Shown here piece by piece: positions 36,941-48,508 of a DNA stretch of 64,000 bases. Every line of letters begins with the position of its first letter. Position 1 is the stretch's first letter. The notes under the pieces are model-generated. The model saw nothing but the letters and a program-made list of their open reading frames with translations, did not search any database and was not told the DNA's origin. The position numbers and the translations under genes were made by a program. Source of the stretch: Providencia zhijiangensis (GTDB lineage: Bacteria > Pseudomonadota > Gammaproteobacteria > Enterobacterales > Enterobacteriaceae); contig NZ_CP135990.1 of assembly GCF_030315915.2 (NCBI RefSeq), forward strand, positions 2,604,001 through 2,668,000, given 5' to 3'.

Positions 36941-37927
36941 ATGACTTCCCATGTAGACAACACACAACAGTTTCCCCTCGATTCTCAGTCTTTACCCCTT
37001 GTTTTGATTTCACTGGAAAACTGGGAACTTATTCATCTCCACGGCGCCGATGCAGAAAAATATCTGCAAGGGCAAGTCACCGCCGATATCAGCACACTTG
37101 AACATGCGCACACATTAACCGCTCATTGCGATCCCAAAGGGAAAATGTGGAGTGACCTACGCTTATTCCATCACTTAGACGGTTTTTCTTATATTGAAAG
37201 ACGCAGTGTTGCCGATGCCCAGCTCACTGAATTAAAAAAATACGCGGTTTTCTCAAAAGTCACTTTTGAAAAGAAACCGGAACTGAAATTATTTGGCGTT
37301 GCAGGACAAGGGGCGCGAGAAGCACTTTCGTCCGTGTTCGCCACACTACCGGATACCCAAAACCAAGTTGTTGCCGATGGCAACAGCACCCTTCTGCATT
37401 TTGATCTTCCCGCAGAGCGTTTTTTAATTATTACGGATGAAGCGACTGCGCAAAATCTCGCAGAGACCTTAAATGCAACACAGGTTTCTGACCAACAATG
37501 GTTAGCATTAGAAATTGCCGCAGGCTTTGCCGTTATCGACCAAGAAAATAGTGCCCAACATTTGCCACAAGCGGCAAATTTACAAGCTATTCCTCACGGT
37601 ATTAGCTTTAAAAAAGGCTGCTATACCGGCCAAGAAATGGTCGCACGCGCCAAATTCCGTGGTGCCAATAAACGCGCTATGTACTGGCTAACGGGCACAG
37701 GTTCCTCACTTCCTACTATTGGTGATGGTGTTGAGTGGCAACTGGGTGAAAACTGGCGCCGTACAGGAACAGTACTTGCCGCCGTGCGTTTAGGAAATGA
37801 AGAATTGAGCATCCAGATCATCATGAACAACGATATGGAAGCCGATAGCGTGTTTCGTGTTATGGGTGACGAACAAAGCCGCCTGACCATTGCACCACTA
37901 CCTTATTCATTAGAAGAAGATAAATAA
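36941..37927 (+). CDS. ygfZ: tRNA-modifying/Fe-S cluster repair protein YgfZ
   Basis: A folate-binding GcvT-like protein that supports Fe-S enzymes and tRNA thiolation (MiaB). The 328 residues include the family motif KGCYxGQE ([20 protein letters not shown] near 225). AACAGGTG lies upstream of the ATG. It is divergent from sdhE and 11 bases ahead of the HD-domain gene. Confidence 0.94.
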   Translation: MTSHVDNTQQFPLDSQSLPLVLISLENWELIHLHGADAEKYLQGQVTADISTLEHAHTLTAHCDPKGKMWSDLRLFHHLDGFSYIERRSVADAQLTELKKYAVFSKVTFEKKPELKLFGVAGQGAREALSSVFATLPDTQNQVVADGNSTLLHFDLPAERFLIITDEATAQNLAETLNATQVSDQQWLALEIAAGFAVIDQENSAQHLPQAANLQAIPHGISFKKGCYTGQEMVARAKFRGANKRAMYWLTGTGSSLPTIGDGVEWQLGENWRRTGTVLAAVRLGNEELSIQIIMNNDMEADSVFRVMGDEQSRLTIAPLPYSLEEDK

Positions 37928-37938
37928 CTGAGGTTTTT

Positions 37939-38559
37939 ATGTCATCTGCAACAAGTAATAAGCCACTCGATGTTTTGAATTTTGGGGCTTTTACTGAAGT
38001 CGTCCAATTTTTGATGGAGCTCGATAAACTGAAAAGCGTTTATCGCAAGAATAAGTTATTAAACCGCGAAAGACACGAAAACACCGCCGAACACAGTTGG
38101 CAGTTTGCTGTTGCTGCTATGGCTTTTGCCCCTTATGTGCCGGGCGTTAATCTTGAACGCGCCATTAAACTTGCGCTCGTTCATGATATCGTCGAAATCG
38201 ATGCGGGTGACGTTTTGGTGTTTGATAATGCCGCTCGTGAAGCTATTCATGATGAAGAAGTCAAAGCAGCTAACCGCCTGTTTAACTTACTGCCTAGTCC
38301 TCAAAATGCTGAGTTCTTAGCATTATGGAATGAATATGATGCCGTCGAGACATTGGAATCTAAGTATGCCAATGCCATTGATAGAGCGATGCCAATGTTA
38401 ATGAACCTGCATAATCAAGGCCAAAGCTGGATTGACAATCATATTCGCCATGAGCAAGTTGTCAGTAAGTGTGACTATATTCAGGAGATCCTCCCTGAAT
38501 TTTGGTTGCAACTTAAACAGCAATTAGAGCAAGCCCACCAAAAAGGCTGGCTGCTGTAG
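37939..38559 (+). CDS. HD-domain phosphohydrolase (YfbR/HDDC2-like)
   Basis: A 206-residue HD hydrolase. The metal-binding residues are visible as H in RHENTAEHSW, the HD pair in LALVHDIVEIDAGD and a downstream Asp in ANAIDRAMPML. Close family members dephosphorylate deoxynucleoside 5'-monophosphates, but the substrate here is unproven. It follows ygfZ closely, so they are likely co-transcribed. Confidence 0.85.
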   Translation: MSSATSNKPLDVLNFGAFTEVVQFLMELDKLKSVYRKNKLLNRERHENTAEHSWQFAVAAMAFAPYVPGVNLERAIKLALVHDIVEIDAGDVLVFDNAAREAIHDEEVKAANRLFNLLPSPQNAEFLALWNEYDAVETLESKYANAIDRAMPMLMNLHNQGQSWIDNHIRHEQVVSKCDYIQEILPEFWLQLKQQLEQAHQKGWLL

Positions 38560-38576
38560 TTAAAAAAATAAAACAA

Positions 38577-38605
38577 AAAACGCCAGATAAAATATCTGGC
38601 GTTTT
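38577..38605. terminator. Bidirectional intrinsic terminator
   Basis: AAAACGCCAGATA (38577-38589) pairs perfectly with TATCTGGCGTTTT (38593-38605), between the convergent HD-domain gene and gcvP. Confidence 0.92.
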
Positions 38606-38629
38606 CATATTAAGAAACTCGAAAATTAA

Positions 38630-41506
38630 TTACATATACTCATCGATAGGCACGCAAGAGCAATGTAAATGACGGTCGCCATAAACATCATCAAGGCGTT
38701 TTACCGCTGGCCAATATTTGTTCACTCGTGTTGCGTGAGATGGGAATACCGCCAATTCACGGCTATAACCATGTACCCACTCTTCCGCTAACTCAGTTTG
38801 AACGTGTGGCGCATTGACTAACGGGTTATCTTCCAGCGTCCATTTACCTTGAACCACTTGATCAATCTCATCACGGATAGCCAGCATGGCATCGATAAAG
38901 CGGTCGATTTCCACAATACTTTCTGATTCAGTTGGCTCAATCATCAACGTGCCCGCCACTGGGAATGACATCGTTGGCGCATGGAAACCATAGTCAATCA
39001 GGCGCTTAGCAATATCTAGCTCACTGATGCCCGTGTCTTTCTTGATTGGACGCAGATCCACGATACATTCGTGAGCCACATAACCTTCTTGTCCGGTATA
39101 GAGGATCTCATAACGGCTCGCTAAACGTTTGGCAATATAGTTAGCATTTAAGATTGCCACTTGGCTGGCTTTTCTCAGCCCGTGGGAGCCCATCATGCGG
39201 ATATACATCCAGCTAATTGGCAGAATAGAAGCACTACCAAATGGCGCCGCAGAAACCGCACCTTGTTCGGTCAGCATTTCTTGAGTGACGACAGAGTGAC
39301 CCGGTACAAACGGTGCTAAATGTTTTTTCACGCCGATAGGTCCCATACCAGGACCACCACCGCCATGCGGAATACAGAAGGTTTTATGTAAGTTCAAGTG
39401 AGACACATCCGCACCGATAAAGCCCGGAGTTGTCAATCCCACTTGTGCGTTCATATTCGCGCCATCTAAGTAAACTTGCCCGCCATATTGGTGGATAATT
39501 TCACACACTTCGCGAATGCTCTCTTCATATACACCATGAGTTGACGGGTAAGTAACCATTACGCAAGAAAGCGCCGCGCTGTGTTCCTGCGCTTTTTCTC
39601 GCAGGTCAACAAGGTCAATATTACCTTCATCATCACAACGTACTACCACGACTTCCATACCCGCCATGTGAGCAGATGCAGGGTTAGTTCCATGGGCAGA
39701 AGCTGGGATCAAACAGATATTACGAGCGCCTTCATTGCGACTTTCATGGTAACGACGGATAGCTAACAGACCCGCATATTCCCCTTGTGCCCCGGAGTTA
39801 GGTTGCATACAGACAGCATCATAGCCCGTTAATTGAACTAACCAGTGGGAAAGCTGCTCAATCATTTGGTGATAACCTTGCGCCTGCTCCGGTGGGCAGA
39901 ATGGGTGTAATTCACCAAATTCAGGCCACGTAATTGGTAGCATTTCAGCCGCAGCATTCAGTTTCATGGTGCATGAACCTAATGGGATCATCGCTTGGTT
40001 CAGCGCTAAATCCTTACGTTCTAAGCTGTGCATGTAGCGCATCATTTCCGTTTCGCTATGATAACGATGGAAATTTGGATGAGATAAAATCACGTCATCA
40101 CGCAACATGGCGGCTGGGATTGCATTTTCACTTTCTGAAACTTGCTTATCTAATTTTTCGAAATCCAGTTTTTGATCGGTACCTGTGATCACAAAGAACA
40201 GTTCGTTGAGATCTTGGCGCGTGGTGATTTCACTGAATGTGACACCCACTGCACCGTGAATATCTGTGCGCAAGTTTATTTGCGCTTTTTCGGCACGCGC
40301 TAAAACAGCCGCTTTGTCTGCCACTTCGATAGCCAGAGTATCGAACCACGTTTTATGGCGCAGAGCGATGCCAGACTCTGTAAGCGCTTTAGCAAAAATC
40401 GAGCTAAAGCGATGAATGCGCTGAGCAATCATTTTCAAGCCTTCAGGCCCATGATACACCGCGTACATCGCAGCAATATTGGCCAATAAAACTTGCGAGG
40501 TACAAATATTGGAGTTCGCTTTTTCGCGGCGGATATGCTGTTCACGAGTTTGCATCGCCATACGTAGTGCAGTATGGCCTGCCGCATCACGAGAAACCCC
40601 GATAATGCGTCCCGGCATCGCACGTTTGAACTCATCTTTACAGGCAAAGAACGCAGCATGAGGACCACCGTAACCCATTGGCACACCAAAACGCTGCGCC
40701 GAACCGAAAACGATATCAGCCCCTTGCTTTGCAGGTGCTGTTAATAGCACTAATGCCATCATATCGGCAGCCACACAGCTAACAATATTCTTCGCTTTTA
40801 GTTTGGCAAATAGCTCGCTGTAATCGTGGATATTCCCCGTGGTGCCCACCTGTTGCAGTAATGCACCGAATACCCCCTCGTGTTCCAGTACTTTCTCTGC
40901 GCTGTCCACAATCACTTCAAAACCAAATGTACCCGCACGAGTCCGCACAACATCAAGAGTTTGAGGATGGACATCATCCGCAACAAAAAAGCGCTCTGCA
41001 TTTTTCAATTTACTGATGCGTTTTGCCATCGCCATGGCTTCCGCAGCAGCGGTTGCTTCATCCAATAACGATGCTGAAGCTAAATCTAAGCCCGTTAAAT
41101 CAATCGTTAATTGCTGGAAGTTCAGCAGTGACTCAAGACGACCTTGGGAAACTTCGGGCTGGTAAGGAGTATAAGCCGTATACCAACCTGGGTTTTCAAG
41201 TAAATTACGTAAGATAACAGGAGGAAGGATCACTGGGGCATAACCCATGCCGATGTAACTTTTATAACGTTTATTCAGGGAGGCAATCCCTTTTAATTCT
41301 GCGAGGGCTTCTTGCTCAGTAGCACCACCGCCGACTCTTGGTGGCTCAGGCAGTAAAATGGCTTTCGGGACAATTTTGTCCATTAAATTATCGAGGGAAG
41401 TTGCGCCAACAGTACCTAACATGGTTTTTATTTGTTGTTCTGATGACCCTATGTGGCGCGAGATAAATTCTGAACGGTTTTCTAGTTGACTCAGTGACAT
41501 CGACAT
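38630..41506 (-). CDS. gcvP: Glycine dehydrogenase (decarboxylating), P protein
   Basis: The PLP enzyme of the glycine cleavage system, 958 residues, homodimeric type. The two fused halves are visible: the N-terminal one with [34 protein letters not shown] and the C-terminal one with the PLP Lys in [18 protein letters not shown] (near 700). It decarboxylates glycine and loads aminomethyl onto lipoyl-GcvH. Last gene of gcvTHP, 191 bases after gcvH. Confidence 0.97.
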   Translation of the reverse strand: MSMSLSQLENRSEFISRHIGSSEQQIKTMLGTVGATSLDNLMDKIVPKAILLPEPPRVGGGATEQEALAELKGIASLNKRYKSYIGMGYAPVILPPVILRNLLENPGWYTAYTPYQPEVSQGRLESLLNFQQLTIDLTGLDLASASLLDEATAAAEAMAMAKRISKLKNAERFFVADDVHPQTLDVVRTRAGTFGFEVIVDSAEKVLEHEGVFGALLQQVGTTGNIHDYSELFAKLKAKNIVSCVAADMMALVLLTAPAKQGADIVFGSAQRFGVPMGYGGPHAAFFACKDEFKRAMPGRIIGVSRDAAGHTALRMAMQTREQHIRREKANSNICTSQVLLANIAAMYAVYHGPEGLKMIAQRIHRFSSIFAKALTESGIALRHKTWFDTLAIEVADKAAVLARAEKAQINLRTDIHGAVGVTFSEITTRQDLNELFFVITGTDQKLDFEKLDKQVSESENAIPAAMLRDDVILSHPNFHRYHSETEMMRYMHSLERKDLALNQAMIPLGSCTMKLNAAAEMLPITWPEFGELHPFCPPEQAQGYHQMIEQLSHWLVQLTGYDAVCMQPNSGAQGEYAGLLAIRRYHESRNEGARNICLIPASAHGTNPASAHMAGMEVVVVRCDDEGNIDLVDLREKAQEHSAALSCVMVTYPSTHGVYEESIREVCEIIHQYGGQVYLDGANMNAQVGLTTPGFIGADVSHLNLHKTFCIPHGGGGPGMGPIGVKKHLAPFVPGHSVVTQEMLTEQGAVSAAPFGSASILPISWMYIRMMGSHGLRKASQVAILNANYIAKRLASRYEILYTGQEGYVAHECIVDLRPIKKDTGISELDIAKRLIDYGFHAPTMSFPVAGTLMIEPTESESIVEIDRFIDAMLAIRDEIDQVVQGKWTLEDNPLVNAPHVQTELAEEWVHGYSRELAVFPSHATRVNKYWPAVKRLDDVYGDRHLHCSCVPIDEYM

Positions 41507-41697
41507 ATCTGTGTTCCCATCCTTTTTGCTATGCGTAGCGTAGGTTATAAGACTCTAGCGATGATAAAACCTATTGATAAACTGCGAGATAAGTAGACTA
41601 GCTCAAACTAACCTTGGTTAAAAAATATTCATTATGTTCTTGATATTTCGCACTGTAGCAAGCGATTACACTACAGTGCGAAACATGATGATGTGGA

Positions 41698-42090
41698 TTA
41701 CTCTTCCGCAGCGATCATGCTCAGATAACCTTGAGCATCAATAAGATCAGCTAACTGAGAGTCATCGCTCATCTTAATACGGAAAATCCAGCCTTCTTGA
41801 TATGGCGATTCGTTCACCAGCTCTGGAGAGTCGCTGAGTGCACTGTTAACTGCAATAATTTCACCACTAATCGGTGCGTAAATATCGGATGCTGCTTTCA
41901 CAGATTCAACGACAGCACAGTCGTCCCCTGCGCTCACTACATCACCCACGTCCGGTAAATCAACAAACACCATGTCGCCTAAAGTTTCTTGCGCATGTTC
42001 AGTGATACCCACCGTGAATTCACCATTACCTTCATCACGCAGCCATTCGTGTTCGCGGGTATATCTTAATTCTTTAGGTGCATTGCTCAT
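41698..42090 (-). CDS. gcvH: Glycine cleavage system H protein
   Basis: A 130-residue lipoyl carrier. The lipoylated Lys lies in [11 protein letters not shown] (near residue 65). ATG 42090 is chosen (AGAGAGGC upstream), because the longer open frame to 42162 adds a basic segment foreign to the family. Between gcvT and gcvP. Confidence 0.96.
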   Translation of the reverse strand: MSNAPKELRYTREHEWLRDEGNGEFTVGITEHAQETLGDMVFVDLPDVGDVVSAGDDCAVVESVKAASDIYAPISGEIIAVNSALSDSPELVNESPYQEGWIFRIKMSDDSQLADLIDAQGYLSMIAAEE

Positions 42091-42183
42091 TTCTAGCCTC
42101 TCTTTTGATTCTGACCATATGTTCTTGAGAAAAAGTTTTTTGAAAAAACGTTTTAAAATCAATGTGTATTAGAAAATATCTAA

Positions 42184-43278
42184 TTACACTAATGCCTTAC
42201 CTTCGCGGACAAATCCGGGTTTTACTACTTCAACCGGCATTTCCCGCTGACGGATTTCAACGATGGCGTGATTTTTAATGTCACTCGGTACACGCGCTAA
42301 CGCGATACTGAAACCCAATGTAGGAGAGAATGAACCACTGGTGATCACCCCCTCATGCAATTTACCTGATTCATCCGTAAAGCGCACAACCTGTTCGGCA
42401 CGTAGAATACCTTTTTCGCGCATCACGATGCCCACCAGCTTATCGGTACCCTTGGCCCGCTGTTTTTCCAGCGCTTCACGACCGATAAAGTTTCTGTCTT
42501 GCGGCTCCCAAGCAATTGTCCACCCCATATTGGCCGCTAATGGAGAAATAGACTCATCCATATCTTGCCCATAGAGATTCATACCCGCTTCAAGGCGCAG
42601 AGTATCGCGAGCACCTAAACCTGCAGGATGAACGCCTGCCTTCAGTAATTTGTGCCAGAAATCCACGATCTGCTGTTTCGGCATGGCAATTTCATACCCT
42701 TTTTCACCCGTGTAACCTGTGGTTGCAATAAACAGATCACCTGTTTGCACACCATAGAAAGGCTTCATATCTTTGATGGCAGCACGCTGTTCATCGGTCA
42801 GTAAAGTGTGAACTTTCTCTTGAGATTTCGGGCCTTGAACAGCAACTAACGCCAAATCATCACGTACAGTAATCGCAACCGCATAATCTTTTGCGTGCTG
42901 CTCAATCCATGCAATATCTTTGTCTCGCGTCGCAGAGTTAACCACAAGGCGGTAGAAGTCATCTTCAAGGTAATAAACAATCAGGTCATCAATCACACCA
43001 CCTGATGCATTCAGCATGCCGGTATACAGTGCGCGACCTTTGATGGTGAGCTTAGCGATATCATTGGCGAGAAGATAACGAAGAAAATCACGGCAACCTT
43101 CACCATGTAAGTCAACAATCGTCATGTGGGAAACATCAAACATTCCTGCATCGGTTCGAACAATATTATGCTCGTTGATTTGCGAACCATAGTGCAGTGG
43201 CATCATCCAGCCGTGGAAATCCACCATTTTTGCACCGCAGGCTATATGCTCATCATATAGAGTCGTTTGCTTTACCAT
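42184..43278 (-). CDS. gcvT: Aminomethyltransferase, glycine cleavage T protein
   Basis: Transfers the methylene group from GcvH to tetrahydrofolate, releasing ammonia. ATG 43278 ([11 protein letters not shown], preceded by GAGGGTATTC) gives 364 residues; the frame is open to 43371 without family support. Conserved features include [27 protein letters not shown] and the catalytic Asp region MFDVSHM near the N terminus. Confidence 0.96.
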   Translation of the reverse strand: MVKQTTLYDEHIACGAKMVDFHGWMMPLHYGSQINEHNIVRTDAGMFDVSHMTIVDLHGEGCRDFLRYLLANDIAKLTIKGRALYTGMLNASGGVIDDLIVYYLEDDFYRLVVNSATRDKDIAWIEQHAKDYAVAITVRDDLALVAVQGPKSQEKVHTLLTDEQRAAIKDMKPFYGVQTGDLFIATTGYTGEKGYEIAMPKQQIVDFWHKLLKAGVHPAGLGARDTLRLEAGMNLYGQDMDESISPLAANMGWTIAWEPQDRNFIGREALEKQRAKGTDKLVGIVMREKGILRAEQVVRFTDESGKLHEGVITSGSFSPTLGFSIALARVPSDIKNHAIVEIRQREMPVEVVKPGFVREGKALV

Positions 43279-43600
43279 GAATACCCTCTTTACATTACTG
43301 TGTCTGATGGGGTGATCGCGCGATGAACGGCATAAATTTGTGTCTGTAAACCCCGTTTCATCAAAACGCAAATCATCGGATTTGATTCAAAACCGCTAAC
43401 ATTCGAAATTGGATGCTATAAAAAAAAATAGGGTGACGTACTCTCTGTATTACTCATTGCATCATTACATTTCCAGTGGTTTTTGTTAAATAATTGAGAA
43501 CGATCACTCAATCCCTTCATATTTGGCTTATTGCTGCGCAAAATATCATCAAAATTGAGACTTACCCCAAAAATGTGGATAAATTCAGAAAAACACATGA

Positions 43601-43643
43601 ATTAGAAAAACTAATCCGAAATAATGGATAAATTAGTTTTTCT
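43601..43643. promoter_or_regulatory. CTAAT-containing dyad, candidate GcvA site
   Basis: AGAAAAACTAAT (43604-43615) pairs perfectly with ATTAGTTTTTCT (43632-43643). An overlapping ATTAG at 43601-43605 gives three CTAAT cores in 43 bases. GcvA of E. coli recognises CTAAT cores far upstream of gcvT. This dyad lies about 320 bases upstream of gcvT, so assignment is plausible but unproven. Confidence 0.4.
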
Positions 43644-43689
43644 CAGCTATTGGTAGACTAGGCTGGCGGCTAACGAGGTGGAATAAGAA

Positions 43690-43727
43690 ATAAAAAACCT
43701 GAGTATTTAAAATTAAACACTCAGGTT
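43690..43727 (-). terminator. Intrinsic terminator of the ygfB/pepP/ubiH/ubiI operon
   Basis: AACCTGAGT (43696-43704) pairs with ACTCAGGTT (43719-43727), with further A-T pairing inward, and is followed by a T6 run in the minus direction, just after ubiI. Confidence 0.9.
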
Positions 43728-43753
43728 ATCTGGAAGAGAGAATTAAGGCGGAA

Positions 43754-44980
43754 TTAAGCGTTATTAGCCGGTAGTTGCTTTAACCATTTAGGCATATCCG
43801 ACAAGCCCATAGCGTGGTTCAATAATTGCGGTTTAACTCCCGGCAAACTGTCTGCTAAAACAAGGCCAATATCTCGCAGCAGTTTCTTCGCAGGGTTGTT
43901 GCCATCAAACAGTTCACGGAAACCTTGCATCCCCGCTAACATCACCGCAGCGCTGTGCTTACGGCTACGCTCATAGTCACGCAAATAGAAATATTGACCA
44001 AAGTCTTTGCCTTCACGGTGTAGCCTTCTGATTTCTCCAATCAGCATAGCAACGTCCATAAAACCAAGATTCACACCTTGACCGGCTAAAGGATGAATGG
44101 TGTGAGCCGCATCCCCAAGTAGCGCTAAACGCTGCGCCGCGAACTGGCGTGCATAGCGCCCAGTTAACGGAATTGTTAAACGGTCGCTTTCTAATTGGCA
44201 AAAACCTAAATTAACATCAAATGCGACGGTCAATTCTTTCTCAAACTCTAACTTATCCAAATCTTGACGACGAGCCGCCGCTAAGTTTGGTTGAGACCAA
44301 ACAATCGAGCATAAATGCGGGTCACTTAACGGTAAGAACGCGAGGATGCCTTCACCATTAAAGGCTTGACGGGCAATACCTTCATGCGGACGTTCAGTTC
44401 GAATAGTTGCCACCAGTGCGGTATGTTCATAATCCCAGAAAGTGAGCGGAATATCCGCGTGGCTACGCAACCATGAATTTGCGCCGTCTGCCCCGACTAT
44501 CAAGCGAGCCGTTAACATATTTTCATCGTCTAAAGTGATGAAAACGTCATTTTCCCCCCACACTACCTTTTTGATAGTTGCAGGTGCCAGTAAAGTCACA
44601 TCGCGCAATTGGCTGGCTTTTTGCCATAAGGCGTCGCGCACCACATTGTTCTCAACAATATGACCTAAATGGGAGAGATTTTGGTCTTGCGCAGAAAAAG
44701 CAATACGGCCGAAACTGTGGTTGTCCCACACTTCCATCCCGTTATAGGCGGCAGCACGCATCCCTTTGATTACTGACCACACATCTAAATGAGCCAATAA
44801 TTTTTCACTGGCGGCATTGATTGCCGACACGCGTAGCGCATGGGGATCGTTAGCAGAGAATGGAATTTTAGGTGGATGGTTCTCAACGACCGCCACACGT
44901 AAACCACTGCCTTCGAGTCCACATGCCAGTGCGAGCCCAACCATACCACCACCGGCGATAACCACATCAAACGATTGCAT
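43754..44980 (-). CDS. ubiI: Ubiquinone biosynthesis C5-hydroxylase UbiI (VisC)
   Basis: An FAD monooxygenase hydroxylating the ubiquinone ring at C5. ATG 44980 (MQSFDVVIAGGGMVGLALACGLEGSGLRV) fits the E. coli start; 408 residues. It has the GxGxxG dinucleotide fold, the ADGANSWLR segment and GDAAHTIHPLAGQGVNLGFMD. It starts 25 bases after ubiH. Confidence 0.95.
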   Translation of the reverse strand: MQSFDVVIAGGGMVGLALACGLEGSGLRVAVVENHPPKIPFSANDPHALRVSAINAASEKLLAHLDVWSVIKGMRAAAYNGMEVWDNHSFGRIAFSAQDQNLSHLGHIVENNVVRDALWQKASQLRDVTLLAPATIKKVVWGENDVFITLDDENMLTARLIVGADGANSWLRSHADIPLTFWDYEHTALVATIRTERPHEGIARQAFNGEGILAFLPLSDPHLCSIVWSQPNLAAARRQDLDKLEFEKELTVAFDVNLGFCQLESDRLTIPLTGRYARQFAAQRLALLGDAAHTIHPLAGQGVNLGFMDVAMLIGEIRRLHREGKDFGQYFYLRDYERSRKHSAAVMLAGMQGFRELFDGNNPAKKLLRDIGLVLADSLPGVKPQLLNHAMGLSDMPKWLKQLPANNA

Positions 44981-45005
44981 ATTTTTATTCCTCTTAGTTT
45001 TGTGG

Positions 45006-46184
45006 TTATTTATGTGCGACCCAGCCAAGGGTTTGGCGGGCTAAAACATCACGAACAGGCGGCAACATCTCCATCGCCATCAGACCTAAATTACGCCCCA
45101 CAATTAATGGGAAGCAACGATTAGCAAATAAACGCACCAGACCATCAGTCATGGTAACCGTTTTTTCTCGGTCGGCTAATCGGGTTTGTTGGTACTGACT
45201 GAGCAATGAATAACTACCAATATCTTGCTGATTATCATGAGCATTGACGACTAATTCAGCTAATTGCATGACATCGCGGATCCCAAGATTGAAACCTTGC
45301 CCTGCAATTGGGTGTAATGTCTGCGCCGCATTTCCCACCAGCGCAACACGGTGACTGACAGGATTCACCGCTTTTCTTAACACTAATGGGTAACAATTAC
45401 GTTTACCCGCTTGGGTAATTTCCCCTAAGCGCCAGCCAAAGGCTTGCTGTAATTTGCGAATAAAGGTTTCATCATCCCACGCATTAATATCGTCAGCATG
45501 TTCTTGGTGATGACACCAAACTAACGAGCTACGCCCTTCAGACATAGGTAATAATGCCAAAGGACCAAATTCAGTAAAACGCTCGAAGGCTCGACCTGCG
45601 GGGTCAATCGAGGTTTTCACATTGGCAATAATCGCCACTTGTCCATAATCATCTTGCTGCCATTGCATGTTGCAAGCTTGGCCAATCGCGGAACGACTAC
45701 CATCCGCTGCCACTAATAGACTGCCCGTGATTTGCTCACCGCTGTCTAACGTGACAGTCACATTCTCCACGGTACGCTCAACATGCTCCACTTTAGCGGG
45801 ACAATAAAGTGTAACGCCGGGCGCTTTACGCAACAGTGAAAATAAACGGGCGCCCGCTTCATGCAATTCAATCACATTACCCAATTCGGTGATTTGATGA
45901 TCTTCCGCATGAATATTAACGAACCCTGCGTGCCCTCTATCGGACACATGAACGTGATTAATAGGGGTGACGCAATCGGCAAATGCAGACCAAACACCTA
46001 TCGACGATAAGTACTGGCAAGTGCCGTGCGCTAACGCAATCGCTCGTGCATCAAAGCCCGGATGTTGGTTATCCGGTTGAGATGCTTCGATAATTGATAC
46101 CGAAACACGTCCTTGACTGAGTGATGAAATTGCCAATGCTAATGTCGCACCAGCCATTCCTCCCCCAACAATAATCACATTCAT
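45006..46184 (-). CDS. ubiH: 2-octaprenyl-6-methoxyphenol hydroxylase UbiH
   Basis: An FAD monooxygenase for the C1 hydroxylation of the ubiquinone precursor; 392 residues. N-terminal IIVGGGMAGATLALAI, central VAADGSRSAIGQACNM and VGNAAQTLHPIAGQGFNLGIRD identify the UbiH/F family, and the position between pepP and ubiI identifies ubiH. Confidence 0.95.
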   Translation of the reverse strand: MNVIIVGGGMAGATLALAISSLSQGRVSVSIIEASQPDNQHPGFDARAIALAHGTCQYLSSIGVWSAFADCVTPINHVHVSDRGHAGFVNIHAEDHQITELGNVIELHEAGARLFSLLRKAPGVTLYCPAKVEHVERTVENVTVTLDSGEQITGSLLVAADGSRSAIGQACNMQWQQDDYGQVAIIANVKTSIDPAGRAFERFTEFGPLALLPMSEGRSSLVWCHHQEHADDINAWDDETFIRKLQQAFGWRLGEITQAGKRNCYPLVLRKAVNPVSHRVALVGNAAQTLHPIAGQGFNLGIRDVMQLAELVVNAHDNQQDIGSYSLLSQYQQTRLADREKTVTMTDGLVRLFANRCFPLIVGRNLGLMAMEMLPPVRDVLARQTLGWVAHK

Positions 46185-46221
46185 AGGTTGTTAATTACCT
46201 TCTATTATTACTTTTTACTGC

Positions 46222-47544
46222 TTAACCTAAGCGTTTTTTAGCCGCCGCCATTAACGCTTCAATTTCATCAGGATCTTTGACTACCATCGCCGTTAAGTTT
46301 TCATTCCCATCTTCAGTGATAAGAATATCGTCTTCTATGCGAACACCAATACCACGGTATTGAGGCGGTACATCAGCGTCTGGCGCAATATATAATCCCG
46401 GTTCAATAGTCAGCACCATGCCTGGCTCTAAAATGCGGTCTCTTTCTACACCGTAGAAACCGACATCATGAACATCTAAGCCCAGCCAATGGCTTAAACC
46501 ATGCATAAAAAATGGATGATACGCTTTGTTTTCGATCAATTGTTCGACATCACCCTGCAAAATGCCTAATTTCACTAAGCCTTCCGTTTTAATACGAACA
46601 ATTTGGCGAGTCACTTCGTGGATGCTGGTACCAGGGCGATACAGTTCTAATGCGGTATTGATAGATTGAAGAACGATATCGTAGATTTCACGCTGCTCTT
46701 TGCTGAATTTGCCATTTACTGGGAAAGTTCGAGTGATATCTCCAGCGTAACCTTCTAACTCTGCACCAGCATCAATCAGGACTAAGTCCCCGTCTTTCAT
46801 CGCACATTCATTTTCTGTGTAGTGCAAAATGCAGGCGTTTTCGCCACTACCTACGATGGTGTTATAGGATGGGAAACGTGCACCATGGCGAGTAAATTCA
46901 TACTCAATCTCACCACAAAGTTGGTATTCATACATATTCGGGCGGCAAGTTTCCATCGCACGAATATGGGCTAATGCCGAAATTTCACCCGCTTTGCGCA
47001 TGACTGCCACTTCTGCATCCGACTTAAACAGGCGCATTTCGTGCACTATTGGACGCCAGTCAATGATTGTGCGAGGGGCTTTTAAATTGCGACGGCTTCC
47101 TCGGCGCAGGATATCCAACGCACCGAAAACCAGTTTATCCGCGTAATCAAACTCACCTTGAGCGTGATAAATCACATCGAGGCCATTGAGTAATTGATAG
47201 AGCTGATCAACGATTTCATCAAATGGCAGCGCTTTATCAACACCGAGTTTTTCCGGTGCCGCATCTTGCCCTAAACGACGCCCAAACCAAATTTCTGCGG
47301 TGAGATCGCGAACACGGTTGAACAGCACGGTGTGGCTATGTTTCTCGTCACTTTTTATTAAAACTAAAACCGCTTCTGGCTCACTAAATCCAGTCAGATA
47401 CAGAAAATCACTGTGCTGGCGATACGGATATTCGCAATCCGCATTACGTTGTGCTTCCGGTGCTGAGAAGATAATAGCAGCACTTGCTGGCGCCATTTGA
47501 GCCAATAATGCATTACGACGAGAAATAAATTCCTGCTTATTCAT
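46222..47544 (-). CDS. pepP: Xaa-Pro aminopeptidase
   Basis: Aminopeptidase P removes N-terminal residues preceding proline. The 440-residue pita-bread enzyme has metal ligands in LIDAGAELEGYAGDITRTFP (two Asp), HGLSHWLGLDVHDVG (His), TIEPGLYI and RIEDDILITEDG (two Glu). Upstream of ubiH, as in E. coli. Confidence 0.96.
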   Translation of the reverse strand: MNKQEFISRRNALLAQMAPASAAIIFSAPEAQRNADCEYPYRQHSDFLYLTGFSEPEAVLVLIKSDEKHSHTVLFNRVRDLTAEIWFGRRLGQDAAPEKLGVDKALPFDEIVDQLYQLLNGLDVIYHAQGEFDYADKLVFGALDILRRGSRRNLKAPRTIIDWRPIVHEMRLFKSDAEVAVMRKAGEISALAHIRAMETCRPNMYEYQLCGEIEYEFTRHGARFPSYNTIVGSGENACILHYTENECAMKDGDLVLIDAGAELEGYAGDITRTFPVNGKFSKEQREIYDIVLQSINTALELYRPGTSIHEVTRQIVRIKTEGLVKLGILQGDVEQLIENKAYHPFFMHGLSHWLGLDVHDVGFYGVERDRILEPGMVLTIEPGLYIAPDADVPPQYRGIGVRIEDDILITEDGNENLTAMVVKDPDEIEALMAAAKKRLG

Positions 47545-47708
47545 ACCGTTATTGCCTTATTATTCGGGTTTTAGGTTGGTTGCTTGTTTGATAATTAGCT
47601 AAAAATCAAACGGCAATCAGTTTAAATTAGGTAAATCCGTTCCTTAACCGTAGGTGACTGACAATGCAGAAAGCCTACAGTTAGTGGGTCGCTACCTAGT
47701 ATTATAGA

Positions 47709-48287
47709 TTAGTGAAGAACGGGCTTGATATTCTCGACAGCGGTTGGGCCTTTTTTCGGCTCAGCCAGTGCGATGTAACACAGTTGAACGGCAACTCTCA
47801 CATATTCAACAACTTCTTCTAATGCTTGCTCTAACTCTTCTTGGTCTTCTTCTTCATCATAACCAAGCATACCGATGTTACGTAGATCAGTAATTACTTC
47901 ACTAATCTCTTTTTTATCAGTCAATTTAGGTTGAGCAACGCCAATGCCAAGTAAGAAGTGGTTAACCCAGCCAGCCAGTGCGTCTGCATGGTCAAACACA
48001 GAAGCGTCTTCATCCGGAAATAGCATATTGAATGCAAATTCGGTGTCATCTAATGCTTCAAATGTGAGGTCATATAGCTCGCGCAACGGTTGTGAAACGG
48101 TTTGCGGAAACGCAAGTCCGTCATTCGCCAGATCATGAACAAGCGTTTGCCAACCGTGGTCACGGCTCCCTCCACAAATCAGTCCGGTTATTAAACCATG
48201 GATCTCGGCGGCCGTGAGTGCGATTGAGTGCTGTTGGAGTAAGTTATCCAACGATTCATAGTTAGGTAAAGATTTTTGTATAGACAT
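47709..48287 (-). CDS. ygfB: YgfB family protein (UPF0149)
   Basis: A 192-residue all-helical acidic protein with [17 protein letters not shown] at the N terminus and [19 protein letters not shown] in the middle, as in E. coli YgfB. The biochemical role in enterobacteria is not established. First gene of the ygfB-pepP-ubiH-ubiI operon, divergent from zapA. Confidence 0.92.
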   Translation of the reverse strand: MSIQKSLPNYESLDNLLQQHSIALTAAEIHGLITGLICGGSRDHGWQTLVHDLANDGLAFPQTVSQPLRELYDLTFEALDDTEFAFNMLFPDEDASVFDHADALAGWVNHFLLGIGVAQPKLTDKKEISEVITDLRNIGMLGYDEEEDQEELEQALEEVVEYVRVAVQLCYIALAEPKKGPTAVENIKPVLH

Positions 48288-48508
48288 CTGAATTCGTCAT
48301 GTTAGCTTGGGATTCGTGATATGCTACCACCAAGGATAGCCGCTAGACCAGCCTGCTTTTTTTGTCTGAGTTATTATTAGCTTATTTTTATTCTAAACTA
48401 GTAATATATCGCCAATGCCTATCTCAGCATAAGCTATGCAAAAATTAACAACATTTACGCCAAATGTCCTACTTTTATTGGCGAAAACGATTTTAGTATG
48501 GAGGTACC

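Larger units (their letters stand above)
43279..43753. other. 475-bp gcvT upstream region
   Basis: It holds the presumed gcvTHP promoter, a dyad with CTAAT motifs at 43601-43643, and the ubiI terminator at 43690-43727. No ORF or glycine riboswitch-like structure was recognised. Confidence 0.5.

Noticed and set aside
43279-43753. Glycine riboswitch before gcvT
   Set aside because: No tandem aptamer-like conserved helices were seen, and enterobacterial gcvTHP is normally controlled by GcvA/GcvR/Lrp.
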